DNA of 64,000 nt from Bradyrhizobium lablabi (GCF_018131005.1 NZ_JAFCJK010000006.1:62001-126000); one strand, 5' to 3'. Positions 52,675 through 61,233 are shown, counted from the first letter of the stretch. Notes: a model not told the origin generated them from the sequence alone. Numbers and translations are program-made.

Positions 52675-52952
52675 ATCCAATTCCTCCTCAGAGCAAAGTG
52701 GGTTTGAGCTACCGAGCATGCGCCTGGGCCCGGAAACGGCGCCCATGCGCGTCATGCCGGCGGCGCCCACAAAATGTCTAAGCCGGCGAATTGTTCCTTC
52801 GAGATTTGAAAGCCGTCGAACCAGATGACCGGGAGCACGGCCCCTGAGAAAACCCGTCGGGGTCAATAGCCCGGCCGATATCGAGCGGAGTTCGGCCTAG
52901 GCCCTCCAAGGCCGCGCGTCAGAGCGGCATCGGGGCAGGACGTCGGAAGCGC

Positions 52953-53697
52953 TCACGCCGCGACGACTTGAAGTCTGTAATGGCGCAGCGTGTGGCTCCC
53001 CGCCGGAGCGTTGCCACGTTCGAGAGCCCGCAGGGCAAGTTCGACCTCCTGAAGGCGCGAACCCCGGCCAATCTCCGGGCTTTCTTCGCTGATTGCCTGA
53101 TCGATCAGATACCGTCCAGGCCCAGTCGATCAGGATCGCGCGCTTCGCATCCAGCGACAGGCTCCCTTTGCGCACCACCGCCATAAGTCCAACCTTCCTC
53201 GCCCCGGCGATCGTGCGGGCTTCCGCACCGGCAACGGCCTTGTCATAGCTCTCCTGAAGGGGACCAAGTCCAAGGCGTTCGAGGGTCTCGTCGGAGAAGG
53301 CGCGGGTCATCCTACGGGGCGTCGCCTGTAGCTGGCTTGCGTTCGGTTCCCGACCGGCCTGAACAACGTACGGAAGTCCCTGCCGCTCGGCGTAATCGAC
53401 CGCCGCCCCCAGCGTCGGAAAGCTGAGCTCGATCGTAGCGAGCGGATCATCGTCGCCGGTCCATCCCATCAGCGGCTCGACATACGGTGCGCTTCGCCGT
53501 TCGAAGATGAGCCGCCAATCCTTGCCGCCGGCCTTTCCCGAGGTCATGGCTGATCGTCCCGCCCGGAAGATGCGGGCTACCGCATCCGTTGGGAAGGGGG
53601 AGGGGGTCAAGCGCCGGTCCGGCCGATGAGCGTCGCTCGCGGAGAATGCCGCCTCCGGTGGCGTCGATGTCCTTTCGCCGATTGTGACCATATCCAT
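52953..53697 (-). pseudogene. NDUFS4-like complex I accessory protein, frameshifted
   Basis: The first ~195 residues read normally: DAVARIFRAGRSAMTSGKAG, WRLIFERRSAPYVEPLMGWT, then FPTLGAAVDYAERQGLPYVV match the NDUFS4/ETC_C1 family of NADH dehydrogenase accessory subunits. After ILIDWAWT the frame breaks near 53112-53114. The neighbouring frame continues as YLIDQAISEESPEIGRGSRL, then QEVELALRALERG, ending at the TGA at 52953. A loss of two bases (or gain of one) explains this. The unshifted frame runs on to 52897 with Arg/Ser-rich junk. Either the gene is broken or the base calls are wrong here. Start chosen at 53697 (GGGAAGGAC upstream). Confidence 0.75.
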
Positions 53698-53790
53698 CTT
53701 GTCCTTCCCGTTCTGGCGAAGGAGGACCATGCGCGCTCGTCAAGCCGCGCCCGTGTGATTCATCCGTATCTGCGACCAGGCCGCGCCCGG

Positions 53791-54030
53791 TCAGGAAGAG
53801 CACCCGTTGCAGATATCCGGGACAATGTCATCGGTGCGGAAAGTCGGGTCCGTCCTGGTAGCGGGATTGGACCTCTTACCCCGACCGGGCACCATCTGCT
53901 TCGGTGCTGCCGTCTGAACGGCCGCGTTCGCACTGCCATGCCGCTTCGGTTTGAGGCGCTCAGCACCGGTCGCTTCCCACGCACCGAGGAGCACGGCGAA
54001 CACGACCAAAGCTGCGAGTAAGGCACGCAT
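53791..54030 (-). CDS. small secreted hypothetical protein
   Basis: The protein has 79 residues. A signal peptide (MRALLAALVVFAVLLGAWEA, cleavage near TGA-ER) is followed by a basic, low-complexity mature part ending DIVPDICNGCSS with two Cys. No domain is recognised. It lies between the NDUFS4-like gene and the first Hsp20 gene, divergent from the latter. Confidence 0.55.
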   Translation of the reverse strand: MRALLAALVVFAVLLGAWEATGAERLKPKRHGSANAAVQTAAPKQMVPGRGKRSNPATRTDPTFRTDDIVPDICNGCSS

Positions 54031-54223
54031 CGCTCTTGACCGTTAGGAGAAAGCCTGTCGGACTCTCAATCGCCTTCGCCTTCCGGATCCCGGGCGAATC
54101 CTACGAAGGCTTTGGCAGCGGTCGATCTAGGGAAGCCCCGCGCCGGGTCAAGAGGTGGTGCGCGACGGCGCGCACGGGGAGTGGTTGCGCATGGGAAAAT
54201 GTGATTCTGATGCGGGTGGCACT

Positions 54224-54251
54224 CTTGAAAGCGTGCCGGACCCTTCTAGTT
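54224..54251 (+). promoter_or_regulatory. RpoH-type promoter of hsp20 copy 1
   Basis: CTTGAAA (54224-54230) and CTAGTT (54246-54251) with a 15-base spacer match the alphaproteobacterial sigma-32 consensus. The same spacing is found upstream of the hsp20 gene at 57706. It is followed directly by a ROSE-like leader. Confidence 0.65.
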
Positions 54252-54256
54252 CTTGT

Positions 54257-54362
54257 GGTGCCACCGTGCGTGGCGCCGGACGCCATCCGGGTCCGGCCAA
54301 GGCCGCCGGCAATCTCCCGGCGTTGCTCCTATCCATGTTGCTCAAGGGAGGATGTGGTTATG
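54257..54362 (+). ncRNA. ROSE-like RNA thermometer upstream of hsp20 copy 1
   Basis: The leader contains stable hairpins (GGCGCC palindrome, CCGGA...TCCGG). It ends with TTGCTCCTATCCATGTTGCT then AAGGGAGGATGTGGTTATG, in which TTGCTC can pair with the GGGAGG ribosome site. This is the conserved end of ROSE elements described in Bradyrhizobium. At low temperature the site is masked; heat melts it and allows translation. Confidence 0.75.
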
Positions 54363-54812
54363 AGAAACTACGAAATGTCACCGTTTTGGCGTTCGAGCGT
54401 CGGCTTCGATCGCCTGTTCGACCTCGCCGACGGCACGATGAACGACATCGATAGTTATCCGCCGTACGACATCGCGCGCACCGGCGAGAACCGGTACCAG
54501 ATCACACTGGCGCTGGCCGGCTTCAGCCCCGAGGAGATCACCATCACCGCGGAGCAATCGATGCTGACCGTCCAGGGCCGCGAGGGCAACAAGGGTGATC
54601 TCGACTACCTGTACCAGGGAATCTCCCTGCGGCCGTTCCGCCGCGTTTTCAACCTGGCGGACTATGTCCAGGTCAAGGATGCGACTTTCGAAAACGGCAT
54701 GCTGAAGATCGCTCTGGTTCGGGAACTGCCGGAGGCGATGAAGCCGCGTCGCATCGCGATCGAAACCGCCGGCAACGACAACCAGCAAATCGAACGGAAA
54801 CAGACGGCCTGA
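54360..54812 (+). CDS. Hsp20 small heat-shock protein (copy 1)
   Basis: The protein has 150 residues with the alpha-crystallin core: YQITLALAGFSPEEITITAE, LYQGISLRPFRRVFNLADYV and NGMLKIALVRELPEAMKPRR. The start MRNYEMSPFWRSSVGFDRLF is typical of the rhizobial class-A (IbpA-like) group. It is a cytoplasmic holdase that keeps unfolding proteins soluble. It is controlled by the ROSE-like leader and RpoH-type promoter upstream. It is a close paralog of the gene at 57706, with the same regulatory layout. Confidence 0.93.
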   Translation: MRNYEMSPFWRSSVGFDRLFDLADGTMNDIDSYPPYDIARTGENRYQITLALAGFSPEEITITAEQSMLTVQGREGNKGDLDYLYQGISLRPFRRVFNLADYVQVKDATFENGMLKIALVRELPEAMKPRRIAIETAGNDNQQIERKQTA

Positions 54813-54910
54813 CGGAGCTTCGTCGAGCCGTCGGACCGCTCCCGTGCGCGGCTTGGCCGCGCGCGAGGAGTCCTGTCCAGTGAACATGAAGAACAGAAAG
54901 GAGAATAGTC

Positions 54911-55396
54911 ATGGCACTACGCGATCTCATTCCGTGGAACAACGGCTCTCGCGACGTGAGCCTGCACCGCAATCAACCCAGTCCGTTCCTGGCCCTTCAT
55001 CGCGAGATGAATCGGCTGTTCGACGATGCGTTCCGCTCGTTCGATATCGCCCCGTTCAGCTCCCAGGCGATGGGCTGGCCGAACGTCGAGGTCAACGAGA
55101 CCGCGAGCGAAGTCAAGGTCATCGCTGAACTCCCCGGTCTCGAAGAAAAGGACGTCCAACTCGAACTGAGAGACGGCTGGTTGACCATCAGCGGGGAGAA
55201 GAGGAGCGAGACCGAAGACAAGGAGCGCCGCTTCAGCGATCGCTACTATGGGCGCTTCGAGCGAGCGGTCCCGGTCGAGGATGTCGATCAGGACACGGTC
55301 GAGGCGTCGTTCAAGAATGGCGTTCTCACCGTGACGCTGCCGAAGTTACCCGCCGCGCAGCATAAGGTGAAACGGATCGCCATCAACGGCAAGTAA
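54911..55396 (+). CDS. Hsp20 small heat-shock protein (class C-like)
   Basis: The protein has 161 residues. The long N-terminus FLALHREMNRLFDDAFRSFD and the core VIAELPGLEEKDVQLELRDG, WLTISGEKRSETEDKERRFS, GRFERAVPVEDVDQDTVEAS and GVLTVTLPKLPAAQHKVKRI mark a different Hsp20 subgroup from its neighbour. It is 98 bases downstream of hsp20 copy 1 and lacks its own ROSE-like leader, so it is probably read on the same transcript. AAAGGAGAATAGTC precedes the ATG. It acts as a cytoplasmic holdase. Confidence 0.93.
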   Translation: MALRDLIPWNNGSRDVSLHRNQPSPFLALHREMNRLFDDAFRSFDIAPFSSQAMGWPNVEVNETASEVKVIAELPGLEEKDVQLELRDGWLTISGEKRSETEDKERRFSDRYYGRFERAVPVEDVDQDTVEASFKNGVLTVTLPKLPAAQHKVKRIAINGK

Positions 55397-55406
55397 CCAC
55401 GGGGCG

Positions 55407-55427
55407 GGCGGGAGCCTTGCTCCCGCC
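55407..55427 (+). terminator. hairpin terminator after the hsp20 pair
   Basis: A perfect 9-base inverted repeat GGCGGGAGC-CTT-GCTCCCGCC starts 11 bases after the hsp20 stop. There is no T-run, so it is either a weak terminator or an mRNA-stabilising hairpin. Confidence 0.45.
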
Positions 55428-55531
55428 TGCGCCGGAGGCGGTGCCGATCAACCGTCGAGGGGTCGATCGACCTGGGGCGGACCGTTTGTGCAGCGAGTGA
55501 ATGAAAGGAGTCAATGTGAGGAGTTGAAACC

Positions 55532-55894
55532 ATGAACACCGACTGGAAAAAGGACATGATCGCCGATGCGGTCAACCTTGTGATCGGCCTGGGCTTGTTC
55601 GCGTCGCCATGGGCCTTCGGGTTCGCCGCCGAAAGCCCCACAAACTGGAATGCCTGGTTGACTGGCATCCTGATCGCTGCGCTTGCGGTAGCAGCGCTGG
55701 CGATTTTCGCCGAATGGCATGAATGGATGGCTCTTGCCGCTGGCGTTTGGGTGGCGCTGTCACCGTGGGTGCTGCATTTCTCGGCTACGAGAACCGTTGC
55801 ATCGCTTCACGTCATCGCCGGAATCCTGGTGGCGGCTGTTGCGGCTTGGCGACTCTGGTATCTGCACCGGAGCTATCCCCGCGTGACGGCCTGA
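55532..55894 (+). CDS. SPW-repeat membrane protein
   Basis: The protein has 120 residues and four membrane helices. It carries the SPW motif twice: LFASPWAFGF (about 23-32) and ALSPWVLHFSA (about 79-89), each after a helix with NLVIGLGLF or LAAGVWVAL. Such short proteins are frequent in bacterial stress islands, with no known activity. GGAGTTGAAACC precedes the start. It belongs to a plus-strand series with hsp20 and marC. Confidence 0.82.
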   Translation: MNTDWKKDMIADAVNLVIGLGLFASPWAFGFAAESPTNWNAWLTGILIAALAVAALAIFAEWHEWMALAAGVWVALSPWVLHFSATRTVASLHVIAGILVAAVAAWRLWYLHRSYPRVTA

Positions 55895-56013
55895 TACTCG
55901 GCAAGGGAGGCTCCGCTGGCCTCCCTTGTCCCTTGATCCGCTGGACTGCGCTCTCTTTCTCCGCAAGCCCGCTCAATGGCCCGATTCTCCGCAAAAATCG
56001 CGGTACGCCCGTC

Positions 56014-56652
56014 ATGCTCTCTGATTTTACCATCACCGCCTTTGCAACTCTATTCGTGGCGATAGGACCAATCGATACGGCAATCGTGTTCGGTGGCCTG
56101 ACGGCGGGTGTTCACCGGCCGGAGCGGTTTCGGCTGGCCTGGCAGGCCGTGCTGATCGCCGGGATCGTCCTGTTGGGTTTTGCCCTCTTCGGCAACCGGC
56201 TGCTGGCCGCGCTTCGGGTTTCTCTGGACGCCTTTCGAGTTGCGGGCGGCATCTTGCTGTTGTTGCAGGCCATCCAGATGATCTTCGCCCATCCCTCGGG
56301 CCTATCCTCGCTTACTGCCCTGGAACGGCGCGAGGCCATGGGGCCGGGCGACATCGCGATTTTCCCTCTGGCGTTTCCGGTTATCGCCGGGCCCGCCGGC
56401 CTCACGGCGGTTGTTCTACTGATGGGGCAAGCCGCCGGTGATCCGATCGGCTCGACGATAGTGTTGGCAGCTATGCTGTTGTGCCTTTTGCTAACGTATT
56501 TCGGGATGATCTTCACCGACGTCTTGCACCAAGTGCTGAAGGCCACCGGCTCCAATGTGCTGGCGAGACTTGCCGGCGTTATCCTGGCGACCCTCGCGGT
56601 CCAATTTATCTTTGACGGGATTAGAGGCGCTCGGCTTGTCGCAGGCGATTGA
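56014..56652 (+). CDS. MarC family membrane protein
   Basis: The protein has 212 residues and six helices. Family features are ATLFVAIGPIDTAIVFGGLT, FRVAGGILLLLQAIQMIFA, IAIFPLAFPVIAGPAGLTAV and the C-terminal NVLARLAGVILATLAVQFIF. The MarC/UPF0056 family is placed among NAAT-type transporters, with no proven substrate. Start at 56014 gives the usual N-terminus; the frame is open back to 55723 through the preceding gene in another frame. It is the last gene of this plus-strand group. Confidence 0.85.
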   Translation: MLSDFTITAFATLFVAIGPIDTAIVFGGLTAGVHRPERFRLAWQAVLIAGIVLLGFALFGNRLLAALRVSLDAFRVAGGILLLLQAIQMIFAHPSGLSSLTALERREAMGPGDIAIFPLAFPVIAGPAGLTAVVLLMGQAAGDPIGSTIVLAAMLLCLLLTYFGMIFTDVLHQVLKATGSNVLARLAGVILATLAVQFIFDGIRGARLVAGD

Positions 56653-56814
56653 AGACCCCACACCCATCTCGTTGCGGAGATGTGCGGCTCTCCCGCGACT
56701 TCACCATGATACGCGCCGAGCGACGGTTGCCGGATTCCGCTGTGCCCCGATAGCCGACGCATCGTTGTAGCCGCAAAACGATGCGATAGGCCGAATGGCT
56801 CATGAGAGTTGGCG

Positions 56815-57063
56815 TTAAAGGAAAAGCGGGATCAATCGGGCTTCGCCCGGTTGCAACTTGAGACCGCTCGGTATTACTTTATGAGCGTCTGTGTCTGATA
56901 GGCTGACAGCCCACCCCTCCGGCACGGCCGCGAGCACCAACATTAATGCTTGCTCGGGCGCAGCGGCAGCGACCCAATACTCTCGCCTCGCGATGCCTCG
57001 AAAATCGAGGTCGTCGGTTCGCACCTCAACAATCTGAACGTCAGATTTGAACGCTTGACCCAT
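56815..57063 (-). CDS. small hypothetical protein
   Basis: The protein has about 82 residues from MGQAFKSDVQIVEVRTDDLD. The sequence is regular (REYWVAAAAPEQALMLVLAA, VPEGWAVSLSDTDAHKVIPS) and ends GEARLIPLFL. An in-frame ATG at 57090 adds nine residues. No domain is recognised. It is a short single-domain protein of the sort frequent in Bradyrhizobium-like genomes. Confidence 0.6.
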   Translation of the reverse strand: MGQAFKSDVQIVEVRTDDLDFRGIARREYWVAAAAPEQALMLVLAAVPEGWAVSLSDTDAHKVIPSGLKLQPGEARLIPLFL

Positions 57064-57560
57064 CCGGTGAGCATATCCCAAATCAGGCAACTAGGAAATC
57101 CAATTAGGCCACTGCGCGTGAGAAACAGGCCATTGGCGCTATAGGAACAGACCGAAATTTAGAATATTTCCTTTTCCGGAGCGCGTCACGCGGTGTAGCA
57201 GCGGCGGCGGTCCGGCCTTGATAAAGGCGGAGAAGAGTTTCTGGGCATCTTCCGTACCGAGCGGCCAAAGTCACTTGTCGTCGAGCGTTCTCCGGCCTCA
57301 TCCAGAATGAGGATGGGACTGAGAATTAGGGATCGCCGCACTGATCGACATAACCGACAGGGCCCGTGCGGCAGGAGTCACGGCCGTCTCGATAAGGGCG
57401 TGCAGCTGATCGTCAAGCCGTCCCGAGAACGGCCGTCGTGCGCTCGCCGCTCCGAAAGCGGACCTCGCCCTGGTCTGGCCGATCTCCGATCTGCGCCTGC
57501 GAGGCCGCGCCTGCGAGAGCGGCCGAGCCGATCTGGCCGGCCCGAAATTTTTTCGGCCGG
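57064..57560. other. gene-free stretch upstream of hsp20 copy 2
   Basis: No frame here has convincing coding character. The sequence is GC-rich with several short imperfect inverted repeats. The CCGAAATTTTTTCGG-type repeat at 57542-57556 lies just before the RpoH-like promoter and may be a terminator-like or regulatory palindrome. Confidence 0.4.
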
Positions 57561-57562
57561 CC

Positions 57563-57590
57563 CTTGAAACCAAATCCGGCTTTTCTAATT
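57563..57590 (+). promoter_or_regulatory. RpoH-type promoter of hsp20 copy 2
   Basis: CTTGAAA (57563-57569) and CTAATT (57585-57590) with a 15-base spacer match the sigma-32 pattern and the promoter at 54224-54251. The ROSE-like leader begins nine bases downstream. Confidence 0.65.
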
Positions 57591-57598
57591 TTCCAATC

Positions 57599-57708
57599 GC
57601 CACCGGAGGGTGGCTTCCGGGCGCCTCATGGGCCCGGGACCAGAGACGGGCACCGGTCGTGTCCGGTGCCGCTCGTAACCATTTTGCTCTTTGGAGGATC
57701 TGGCTATG
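57599..57708 (+). ncRNA. ROSE-like RNA thermometer upstream of hsp20 copy 2
   Basis: Three hairpins can be read: GCCACC-ggag-GGTGGC, CCGGG...CCCGG and GGCACCGG-tcgtgt-CCGGTGCC. They are followed by GCTCGTAACCATTTTGCTCT then TTGGAGGATCTGGCTATG, the hallmark ROSE 3' end, where TTGCTC faces the GGAGG. It should mask translation of hsp20 until heat melts it. Confidence 0.8.
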
Positions 57709-58161
57709 CGCAGTTACGACTTTTCACCGCTTTGGCGTTCGACCATCGGCTTCGACCGCCTTTTCGACCTCGCGGAATCCGCCCAGCGGGCGAGCGAGGA
57801 CCACTATCCCCCCTACAACATCGAACGGCTCGGCGACGATCGCTACCAGATCTCGCTCGCGGTGGCCGGTTTCTCGCCCGACGAGATCTCGGTGACGGCC
57901 GAGCAGAACGTCGTGACGATCGAAGGCAACAAGGCCGAAAAGACCGAACGCGAATACCTCTACCGCGGCATCTCGACCCGAGGGTTCAAGCGTCAGTTCA
58001 ACCTGGCCGACTACGTCCAGGTCAAGACCGCGTCCTTCGACAACGGACTGCTCAAGATAGAACTGGTCCGCGAGATTCCCGAGGCCATGAAGCCGCGGCG
58101 GATCGCGATCAACGGCATCGCGCCGGACAACCTGCACCAGCTCGAAGCCAAGGCGGCTTGA
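57706..58161 (+). CDS. Hsp20 small heat-shock protein (copy 2)
   Basis: The protein has 151 residues. MRSYDFSPLWRSTIGFDRLF at the start, then YQISLAVAGFSPDEISVTAE, YLYRGISTRGFKRQFNLADY and LLKIELVREIPEAMKPRRIA follow the alpha-crystallin domain closely and resemble copy 1 at 54360 throughout. Start 57706 (GGAGGATCTGGCT upstream) is favoured over 57691. It acts as a cytoplasmic holdase; expression is expected to be heat-induced both by promoter and by RNA structure. Confidence 0.94.
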   Translation: MRSYDFSPLWRSTIGFDRLFDLAESAQRASEDHYPPYNIERLGDDRYQISLAVAGFSPDEISVTAEQNVVTIEGNKAEKTEREYLYRGISTRGFKRQFNLADYVQVKTASFDNGLLKIELVREIPEAMKPRRIAINGIAPDNLHQLEAKAA

Positions 58162-58235
58162 GCGAATACGCCTGCGGCAGCCCGGCCCCCGTTGTGACGG
58201 GCTGCCGCTTCACCCGTCTTCGAATGGAGGAAAAC

Positions 58236-58556
58236 ATGCGGCCGACGACCGCGACCGACAACGTCTTCGATTTTCAAGCGCTCCTGCATCCTGGCACCGT
58301 CTTCGAGCATCCCAAGGACGTGGTGACGCACCCGTCACTTACCCTTGCCGAGAAACGGGCGATCCTCGCCTCCTGGGCATCCGATGCTTCGGCGATCGCT
58401 TCATGTCCGGCACTGCGGGCCCCGGAAGGACTAAAGGGACCCGTCAGCATCGACGCCATCCTGGAAGCCTTGTGCGAGCTCGACGGCGGCCCCCGACATC
58501 CGCCGGGCGGCAAGCCGAAGCGCCGCTTTTCCGTATCGCGAGCGCTGGCAGCTTGA
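58236..58556 (+). CDS. conserved hypothetical protein of the stress region
   Basis: The protein has 106 residues. GTVFEHPKDVVTHPSLTLAE, then KRAILASWASDASAIASCPA and GPVSIDAILEALCELDGGPR show well-conserved-looking helices. TGGAGGAAAAC precedes the ATG. No catalytic motif is seen. It lies 74 bases downstream of hsp20 copy 2, probably in the same operon, and could be stress-related. Function unknown. Confidence 0.72.
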   Translation: MRPTTATDNVFDFQALLHPGTVFEHPKDVVTHPSLTLAEKRAILASWASDASAIASCPALRAPEGLKGPVSIDAILEALCELDGGPRHPPGGKPKRRFSVSRALAA

Positions 58557-58566
58557 GGAGGGACGA

Positions 58567-58770
58567 ATGGACGACATCCGTTTACCTCGCCACGTGATCG
58601 ATCGTTTAGAGCATCGCTGGGCGAACCGACTGCAACAGGACGCTAAAGCATGGACCGGCGAGAAGGGTAGATCTGTCAGCCGGCGCCCTGTACAGTTCTC
58701 CGGTCAGAGAGACATACCTGTGATTATCAGACGCGCGCGTCGCACTGCGGATGCCTTTAGGTTCGAATAG
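58567..58770 (+). CDS. small basic hypothetical protein
   Basis: The protein has 67 residues: LPRHVIDRLEHRWANRLQQD, AKAWTGEKGR, then many Arg and RRARRTADAFRFE at the end. The ATG is preceded by GAGGAGGGACGA, a strong ribosome site, ten bases after the upstream stop. The basic composition suggests nucleic acid or membrane binding. Function unknown. Confidence 0.6.
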   Translation: MDDIRLPRHVIDRLEHRWANRLQQDAKAWTGEKGRSVSRRPVQFSGQRDIPVIIRRARRTADAFRFE

Positions 58771-58790
58771 AACCTTTCGGATCGAGAGCG

Positions 58791-58943
58791 ATGGATGATC
58801 CACACGATCTGGTGCTGGGCATGTTTGCGGCGGCGATCGCTGCTGTCATGCTGGTGGCGGGCGAACTCTATCTTGTGACGCGGCCCGATCCACCGGAAAC
58901 GTACACGCCTCCGCCCGCGGTTGTAACATCATCCATCAACTAG
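58791..58943 (+). CDS. very small single-pass membrane protein (50 residues)
   Basis: The frame reads MDDPHDLVLGMFAAAIAAVM followed by LVAGELYLVTRPDPPETYTP and PPAVVTSSIN, then TAG. There is one membrane helix (about 7-29) and a Pro-rich outer tail. GAGAGCG precedes the ATG. It follows the small basic protein gene by 20 bases. No homology is claimed. Confidence 0.5.
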   Translation: MDDPHDLVLGMFAAAIAAVMLVAGELYLVTRPDPPETYTPPPAVVTSSIN

Positions 58944-59134
58944 CGGGGTTCGCATAGGTCTGGAGCTGAAGCGATTGTTGGTCGAGACTTGGAAACAAGA
59001 TTAGGTGAAAGCCGGCGCCCGGCCACTCGGCGTCGGCCGTGAAGAAGGCCGTCAAGAAGGTCGGCAACGCGCGCAAGCGCGTGGAGAAGCGGCTCGCCCG
59101 CGAGGTCGCGGGCCAAGGGCGTCGGCCGACCGCT

Positions 59135-60058
59135 TCAGGCCCGGACGGAAAAGCGGGTGAAAGCGGTCAAGGTCTGAAGCCGGGGTTCGACGTCTCGAAG
59201 ATAGATCTCGGTCTTGAGGAACGCGATCTCATCCGCCAGCGCGCTCTCCTCGACGTCGACGTACCAAGACCGGGGTCGGCCGTCGCTTCCGTCCGACCAA
59301 CGGTAGCCGCGACGCTTCAAAGCGTCCTTCAGATCGAATGGCGATTGCTCCGCCCACACCCTCATCGTCTTTTTCCGCGCTTGCTCAAGCAGCGCGCCGA
59401 GCGCCGGCGCCCCCGTCGCCGGTAGGTCTAGCGCCAGTATCTCGAGCAGTGCGTGGCAATCGTCGACGGCCCTGTGGGCCTGGTGGAAGAAGCCGGCACC
59501 GTGCAGCAGATAGCCGAGACGCGAGCCCTCGAAGCCGTGCTGGCGCCATTGAACCTCGGTCGCAGAACACCCCCAAGCCTTCCGTTCGAAAATCGGCCAG
59601 TACCGTTCCGCGAACTTCCGGTCGAATCCGCTATTGTGCGCGATGATGATCACCGCATCGTCGACGAACGCGCTGACGGCCGCATCGTCGATCCTGTGAC
59701 CGGCCACCAGGTCGTCGGTGATGCCGGTGAGCGCGGTGATCTCGACCGGGATCGATGGCTCGTTGAAGGCGGAGAACGTGTCCCTGACGCCGGCGATCCG
59801 GCCGTCCGGCAGATAATCGAACTTGACCATCCCCAACTCGATGATCTCGTCCTTGCTGTAATCGAGACCGGTCGTCTCGGTGTCAAGCAGGACCCCGGTC
59901 TTGGTTGTCTGCCCATTGGTCACGGCGAACTCGGTTCGCGGTACCAGGCGCCGCAGAACTCGGTAGTCTGCCGACCGTCCCAGCGTTTCCGCCATCGCCG
60001 CCAGATTCGCCGCGTCCTGAATAATCTGGTCTCGGTGGGGTTGGGGCGCTGAGGTCAC
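59135..60058 (-). CDS. DnaQ-like 3'-5' exonuclease
   Basis: The protein has 307 residues with the DEDDh exonuclease set: GVLLDTETTGLDYSKDEIIE (Exo I, D and E), IIIAHNSGFDRKFAERYWPI (Exo II) and HQAHRAVDDCHALLEIL (Exo III, His and Asp). A ~100-residue C-terminal part follows (FDLKDALKRRGYRWSDGSDG), which resembles the second domain of proteins fused to exonucleases in alphaproteobacteria. It trims DNA or RNA 3' ends in the cytoplasm. Divergent from ku, it may act in the same repair process, but this is inference. Confidence 0.87.
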   Translation of the reverse strand: MTSAPQPHRDQIIQDAANLAAMAETLGRSADYRVLRRLVPRTEFAVTNGQTTKTGVLLDTETTGLDYSKDEIIELGMVKFDYLPDGRIAGVRDTFSAFNEPSIPVEITALTGITDDLVAGHRIDDAAVSAFVDDAVIIIAHNSGFDRKFAERYWPIFERKAWGCSATEVQWRQHGFEGSRLGYLLHGAGFFHQAHRAVDDCHALLEILALDLPATGAPALGALLEQARKKTMRVWAEQSPFDLKDALKRRGYRWSDGSDGRPRSWYVDVEESALADEIAFLKTEIYLRDVEPRLQTLTAFTRFSVRA

Positions 60059-60280
60059 GGCGGGACACAGTACCGGCAGTGCTGGCCACGAGGTACTCGA
60101 AAAATGAGCGATTCACGGCCTTTTCGGGAAAGTTCGTTCGATTTCGGTCGTGCTGCGATTAGACGCCGCTCCGGGGGCGGCGGCCGGGCCAACTTTTTTG
60201 CGGGCGGCGCCCGGCGCCTGTCGGAACTGAGGGGCGTCGTTCGTCTTGAATCCGCATCAACGTTTCGGAGTTCCGCGTAC

Positions 60281-61213
60281 ATGGCCCCACGCGCCAATTG
60301 GAAAGGCTTCCTTCGGCTGTCCCTCGTCACCTGTCCGGTGGCCTTATACCCGGCGACGTCCGACTCAGAGAAGATCAGCTTCAACCAGCTGAACCGGGCG
60401 ACTGGCCACCGGATCAAGTATCTGAAGGTCGACGCGGACACTGGCGAGGAGGTGGCCAACGAGGACATCGTCAAGGGCTACAAGGTCGACACGGACACTT
60501 TCATAGAGGTCACCAAGGAAGAGCTCGAGAATGTCGCCCTGGAATCCACCCGGACGATCGAGATCGACGAGTTCGTCGACCGCAGCGAGATCGATCCGCG
60601 GTACCTTATCCGCCCCTACTATCTGCGTCCGGATGGCAAGGTCGGCCACGACGCCTTCGCGGTGATCCGCGAGACCATCCGCGAGATGGACAAGGTCGCG
60701 ATCGGGCGCGTCGTGCTGACGAACCGCGAGCACATCATCGCGCTGGAGCCCTTGGATAAGGGGCTGATGGGCACGCTGCTGCGCTATCCGTATGAAGTCC
60801 GCGACCCGGCCGAGTACTTCGACGAGATCCAGGACGTAAAGGTCACGAAGGATATGCTGGACCTCGCCCGGCATATCGTCGATCAGAAATCCGGCAACTT
60901 CGAGCCCGACAAGTTCGAGGACCAGTACGAAACCGCTCTCGTCGATCTCATCAACCAGAAGCGGGCCGGCAAGCCGATCGTGCCGAAGGAACGCCCGCGC
61001 GGCGAGAACGTCGTCGATCTGATGGAAGCGCTGCGCCGCAGTGTCGGCGGCGCGAAGTCCACGGAGGCGTCGTCTGCACCGAAGAAGCCCACGAAAAAGG
61101 TGAAGAAGGCCTCCGCCGGTCAGAAGGAGATGCTGATGCCTATCGCGGGCAAGAAACAGGCGAAGGAAACGTCGGCGAAGAAGCCCACGGCCAGGCAGCG
61201 GAAGTCGGCCTGA
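60281..61213 (+). CDS. ku: Ku protein for non-homologous end joining
   Basis: The protein has 310 residues. APRANWKGFLRLSLVTCPVA, LYPATSDSEKISFNQLNRAT and IKYLKVDADTGEEVANEDIV are typical of the bacterial Ku barrel, and the C-terminus is Lys-rich (KPTKKVKKASAGQK). It binds DNA ends as a homodimer and recruits LigD. No ligD gene is visible in the window, though it could lie outside. Start at 60281; the frame is open back to 60104 but that part lies in the divergent promoter region. The exonuclease gene is transcribed oppositely. Confidence 0.94.
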   Translation: MAPRANWKGFLRLSLVTCPVALYPATSDSEKISFNQLNRATGHRIKYLKVDADTGEEVANEDIVKGYKVDTDTFIEVTKEELENVALESTRTIEIDEFVDRSEIDPRYLIRPYYLRPDGKVGHDAFAVIRETIREMDKVAIGRVVLTNREHIIALEPLDKGLMGTLLRYPYEVRDPAEYFDEIQDVKVTKDMLDLARHIVDQKSGNFEPDKFEDQYETALVDLINQKRAGKPIVPKERPRGENVVDLMEALRRSVGGAKSTEASSAPKKPTKKVKKASAGQKEMLMPIAGKKQAKETSAKKPTARQRKSA

Positions 61214-61233
61214 CGCGAGAACAGGAGAGCCAG

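Noticed and set aside
59039..59425. Plus-strand frame starting KKAVKKVGNARKRVEKRLAR
   Set aside because: Only the first ~25 residues look protein-like; the rest is antisense to the exonuclease gene. It may be a fragment of a basic protein but is not a supported gene.
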